Below are positions 6,532-7,416 of a stretch of 7,416 bases of DNA, one piece after another. The DNA lies in the NCBI GenBank assembly GCA_007128085.1, contig SKYC01000158.1, positions 1 through 7,416 of the forward strand, read 5' to 3'. The DNA comes from Saprospiraceae bacterium. GTDB lineage: Bacteria > Bacteroidota > Bacteroidia > Chitinophagales > Saprospiraceae. The notes under the pieces are model-generated. The model made no database searches. It was not told the origin of the DNA and saw nothing but the letters and a program-made list of their open reading frames with translations. Position 1 is the first letter of the stretch; each line of letters starts with the position of its first letter. The translations under genes were made by a program, and so were the position numbers.

Positions 6532-7143
6532 TCAAAACTTTTGATTTCCCCATCGGTCGTATTGCAGGGAGATCAGAGCCATAAAGGATTGGTGGTACCT
6601 TTCTTCATACGCTTCTTTTTCCTCCATGGATCGGGCGCGATAATGATCCCGGAACTTTGATTCCGCTATTTTGGACAGTTGTGCCACTTCCTTTTCCTTT
6701 TTGGGATTGATTACAGCAGCTCTTTTCAACATATCCGTCATTTCTTTTACATTTCCCAGTACATTGTCGTCTTCAATCATCTCTTTGGTGTAAAAGACCA
6801 ATTCATCGTACTCGGCCTCCTCCAGAAAATCTTTTGCGATAACCATTCCCGATATAGCCATGGATTTTTGATTGTGGTAATCGGGATTCTCCCTGAGTAG
6901 GGGGAGCTCATTCCTGTACCAGTGATCGATTTCCTGCCAGCTTATCGACTCTGAAAGGAGTGCGTTGTTTATCCAGGCGTCCGGAGAGGGTATTTCGGGA
7001 GGGCGATCGGGATTTTGATCCCGGACTTCTGCCGTAAACTCATCGCCGGTGGGCAAATCTAAGGTGTCCTTTTCTGTTTGACAGGATAAAAAGAGGAATG
7101 ACCCCAGGAAGAATGCGAAAATTAAATTTATTGAAGCTCTCAT
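6532..7143 (-). CDS. small helical lipoprotein-like protein, function unknown
   Basis: A 203-aa exported protein. The N-terminus MRASINLIFAFFLGSFLFLSC has a basic start, a hydrophobic core and Cys21 in a relaxed lipobox (FLSC), suggesting lipid anchoring at the envelope. A charged, proline-containing linker (about 22-60, including RPPEIPSPDAW) leads to a highly charged alpha-helical domain at about 69-197 with conserved blocks WQEIDHWYRN, DELVFYTKEMIEDDNVLGNVKE and FRDHYRARSMEEKEAYEERYHQSF. I recognise no known family. It lies upstream of its broken tandem copy with 51 nt between its stop and that copy's start. A candidate promoter with a repeat-filled spacer sits directly ahead of it. The coding assignment is strong because differences from the copy are mostly conservative; the lipoprotein call is moderate. 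Confidence 0.85.
   Translation of the reverse strand: MRASINLIFAFFLGSFLFLSCQTEKDTLDLPTGDEFTAEVRDQNPDRPPEIPSPDAWINNALLSESISWQEIDHWYRNELPLLRENPDYHNQKSMAISGMVIAKDFLEEAEYDELVFYTKEMIEDDNVLGNVKEMTDMLKRAAVINPKKEKEVAQLSKIAESKFRDHYRARSMEEKEAYEERYHQSFMALISLQYDRWGNQKF
7006..7031 (-). repeat. 26-nt block shared with 7359-7384 (copy in lipoprotein gene)
   Basis: This segment encodes VRDQNPD plus flanking bases in the lipoprotein linker. It matches 7359-7384 with a single mismatch (T versus C at the fifth last base of CGGGATTTTG). It contains the small inverted repeat CGGGAT/ATCCCG. Both copies are read in the same frame on the minus strand. Confidence 0.75.
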
Positions 7144-7167
7144 ATGTATACACTTTTTTAGCTTAGG

Positions 7168-7198
7168 CTAATATAGCATAAACATAAACATAAACAAA
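7168..7198 (-). promoter_or_regulatory. candidate promoter with a repeat-filled spacer
   Basis: On the minus strand TTTG (7198-7195) is followed after exactly 19 nt by TATATTAG (7175-7168), which fits TAnnTTTG except for one base. The predicted start near 7160 leaves a leader of under 20 nt before the ATG at 7143. The spacer is almost entirely three copies of TTTATG plus one C, an unusual composition that could allow length variation. Confidence 0.5.
7177..7194. repeat. three perfect CATAAA hexanucleotide units
   Basis: CATAAA occurs at 7177-7182, 7183-7188 and 7189-7194 with no mismatch, followed by CAAA. The tract lies exactly between the two promoter boxes of the lipoprotein gene. Slippage by one unit would shift the spacing by 6 bp, about half a helical turn. 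Confidence 0.8.
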
Positions 7199-7295
7199 TT
7201 TTTTTTATAATTCTTTATGTAAAAGACCATAGACTTGACTGTCCTGCGCGTATTTATCGAAGGGCATGTGGATTAGACAAGTGCCAATCTCCGAT

Positions 7296-7416
7296 CTAAA
7301 TTCCGAATTCCACCTGGAACATGGCGACCCAATGGTCGCGGATGGTTTGGGAGAGCGCATCGGGATTCTGATCCCGGACTTCTGACTTGTGAGAATCGCC
7401 GTAAGACTGTTCTATG
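7296..7416 (-). CDS. 3' end of a minus-strand frame, truncated by the window edge
   Basis: An open frame enters from the right edge and runs 39 codons to TAG at 7298-7296. It begins IEQSYGDSHKSEVRDQNPDA and ends DHWVAMFQVEFGI. GD-xxxx-EVRDQNPD is shared without gaps with the linker of the 203-aa lipoprotein-like protein; the residues after that are unrelated. It may be the C-terminus of a real gene, or an open frame through a dispersed intergenic repeat: the DNA contains two tight hairpins (7324-7339 and 7361-7376), unusual for a coding tail. Without sequence beyond 7416 the two cannot be separated. Confidence 0.35.
   Translation of the reverse strand, partial: IEQSYGDSHKSEVRDQNPDALSQTIRDHWVAMFQVEFGI
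7324..7339. repeat. perfect 6-bp stem with a 4-nt loop
   Basis: GCGACC (7324-7329) and GGTCGC (7334-7339) are exact complements around CAAT. A second stem, CGGGAT/ATCCCG around TCTG, follows at 7361-7376. Neither is followed by a T-run, so they are not obvious intrinsic terminators. They make this patch GC-rich against the AT-rich spacer on its left. Confidence 0.6.
7359..7384 (-). repeat. 26-nt block shared with 7006-7031 (copy in the right-edge frame)
   Basis: This is the partner of the block in the lipoprotein linker, identical at 25 of 26 positions and in the same reading frame. Similarity fades within about 30 nt on the side toward the window edge and ends abruptly on the other side. 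Confidence 0.75.

Larger units (their letters stand above)
5846..7143 (-). repeat. tandem gene duplication, period 663 bp
   Basis: The unit 5846-6480 and the unit 6509-7143 are related along their whole length at a constant offset of 663 bp. Start codons (6480 and 7143), the aligned TGA codons (5869 and 6532) and the 3' flanks with the text CAGACT..CCT and GGAAGGA all keep that offset. The protein alignment needs no gaps over 203 codons. A segment of 28 nt (6481-6508) separates the units. The similarity extends about 23 nt past the stop codon, showing that genomic DNA, not just coding sequence, was duplicated. Protein identity is about 78% over the last 130 residues by hand count (29 differences), so the event is not recent. 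Confidence 0.9.

Overview
The window reads as ordinary chromosome of a Bacteroidota bacterium, probably of the Cytophagales type. The phylum call rests on a DUF5916 outer-membrane protein, promoters fitting the Bacteroidota pattern (TTTG about 19 nt upstream of TAnnTTTG), A-rich leaders without a clear Shine-Dalgarno sequence, and aromatic-rich beta-barrel proteins. The order-level placement is inference. No rRNA, tRNA, CRISPR array or complete transposase gene is visible.

Layout. Positions 1-392 hold no convincing gene, only short 8-9-nt-period repeats of the kind that litter Bacteroidota spacers. Positions 393-535 hold a previously unlabelled structure: a 121-bp element with imperfect terminal inverted repeats, bounded on both sides by an exact 11-bp direct repeat (ATTTGGTGCGA). 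This is the architecture of a MITE with its target-site duplication. Its interior can fold into a three-way junction. Its right-hand target duplication carries a plausible -33 box for the next gene, a DUF805 membrane protein (583-996). That gene is followed by a small frame (1006-1173) broken by an in-frame TGA. A secreted beta-barrel protein of unknown function (1151-2263, minus) and a CBM9-like/DUF5916 outer-membrane protein (2525-4984, plus) diverge from a 261-bp spacer. Next comes exodeoxyribonuclease III (5076-5840).

The right end is a tandem duplication with a period of exactly 663 bp on the minus strand. The upstream copy (6532-7143) is an intact 203-aa lipoprotein-like protein. The downstream copy (5869-6480) aligns to it without a single gap, but codon 57 is TGA instead of TGG and codon 197 is TAA instead of CGA. 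The intact copy has a promoter whose 19-bp spacer consists of three perfect CATAAA units plus one base, so a change in unit number would change promoter spacing. Further right, the 3' end of another minus-strand frame (7296-7416) shares a 26-nt block with the intact lipoprotein gene, in the same reading frame.

Functionally the genes look like independent units: envelope proteins (DUF805, two barrels, lipoprotein pair) around one DNA-repair enzyme. I see no defence or biosynthetic system. The interest lies in the small mobile element, the decaying duplicate and the repeat-filled promoter.
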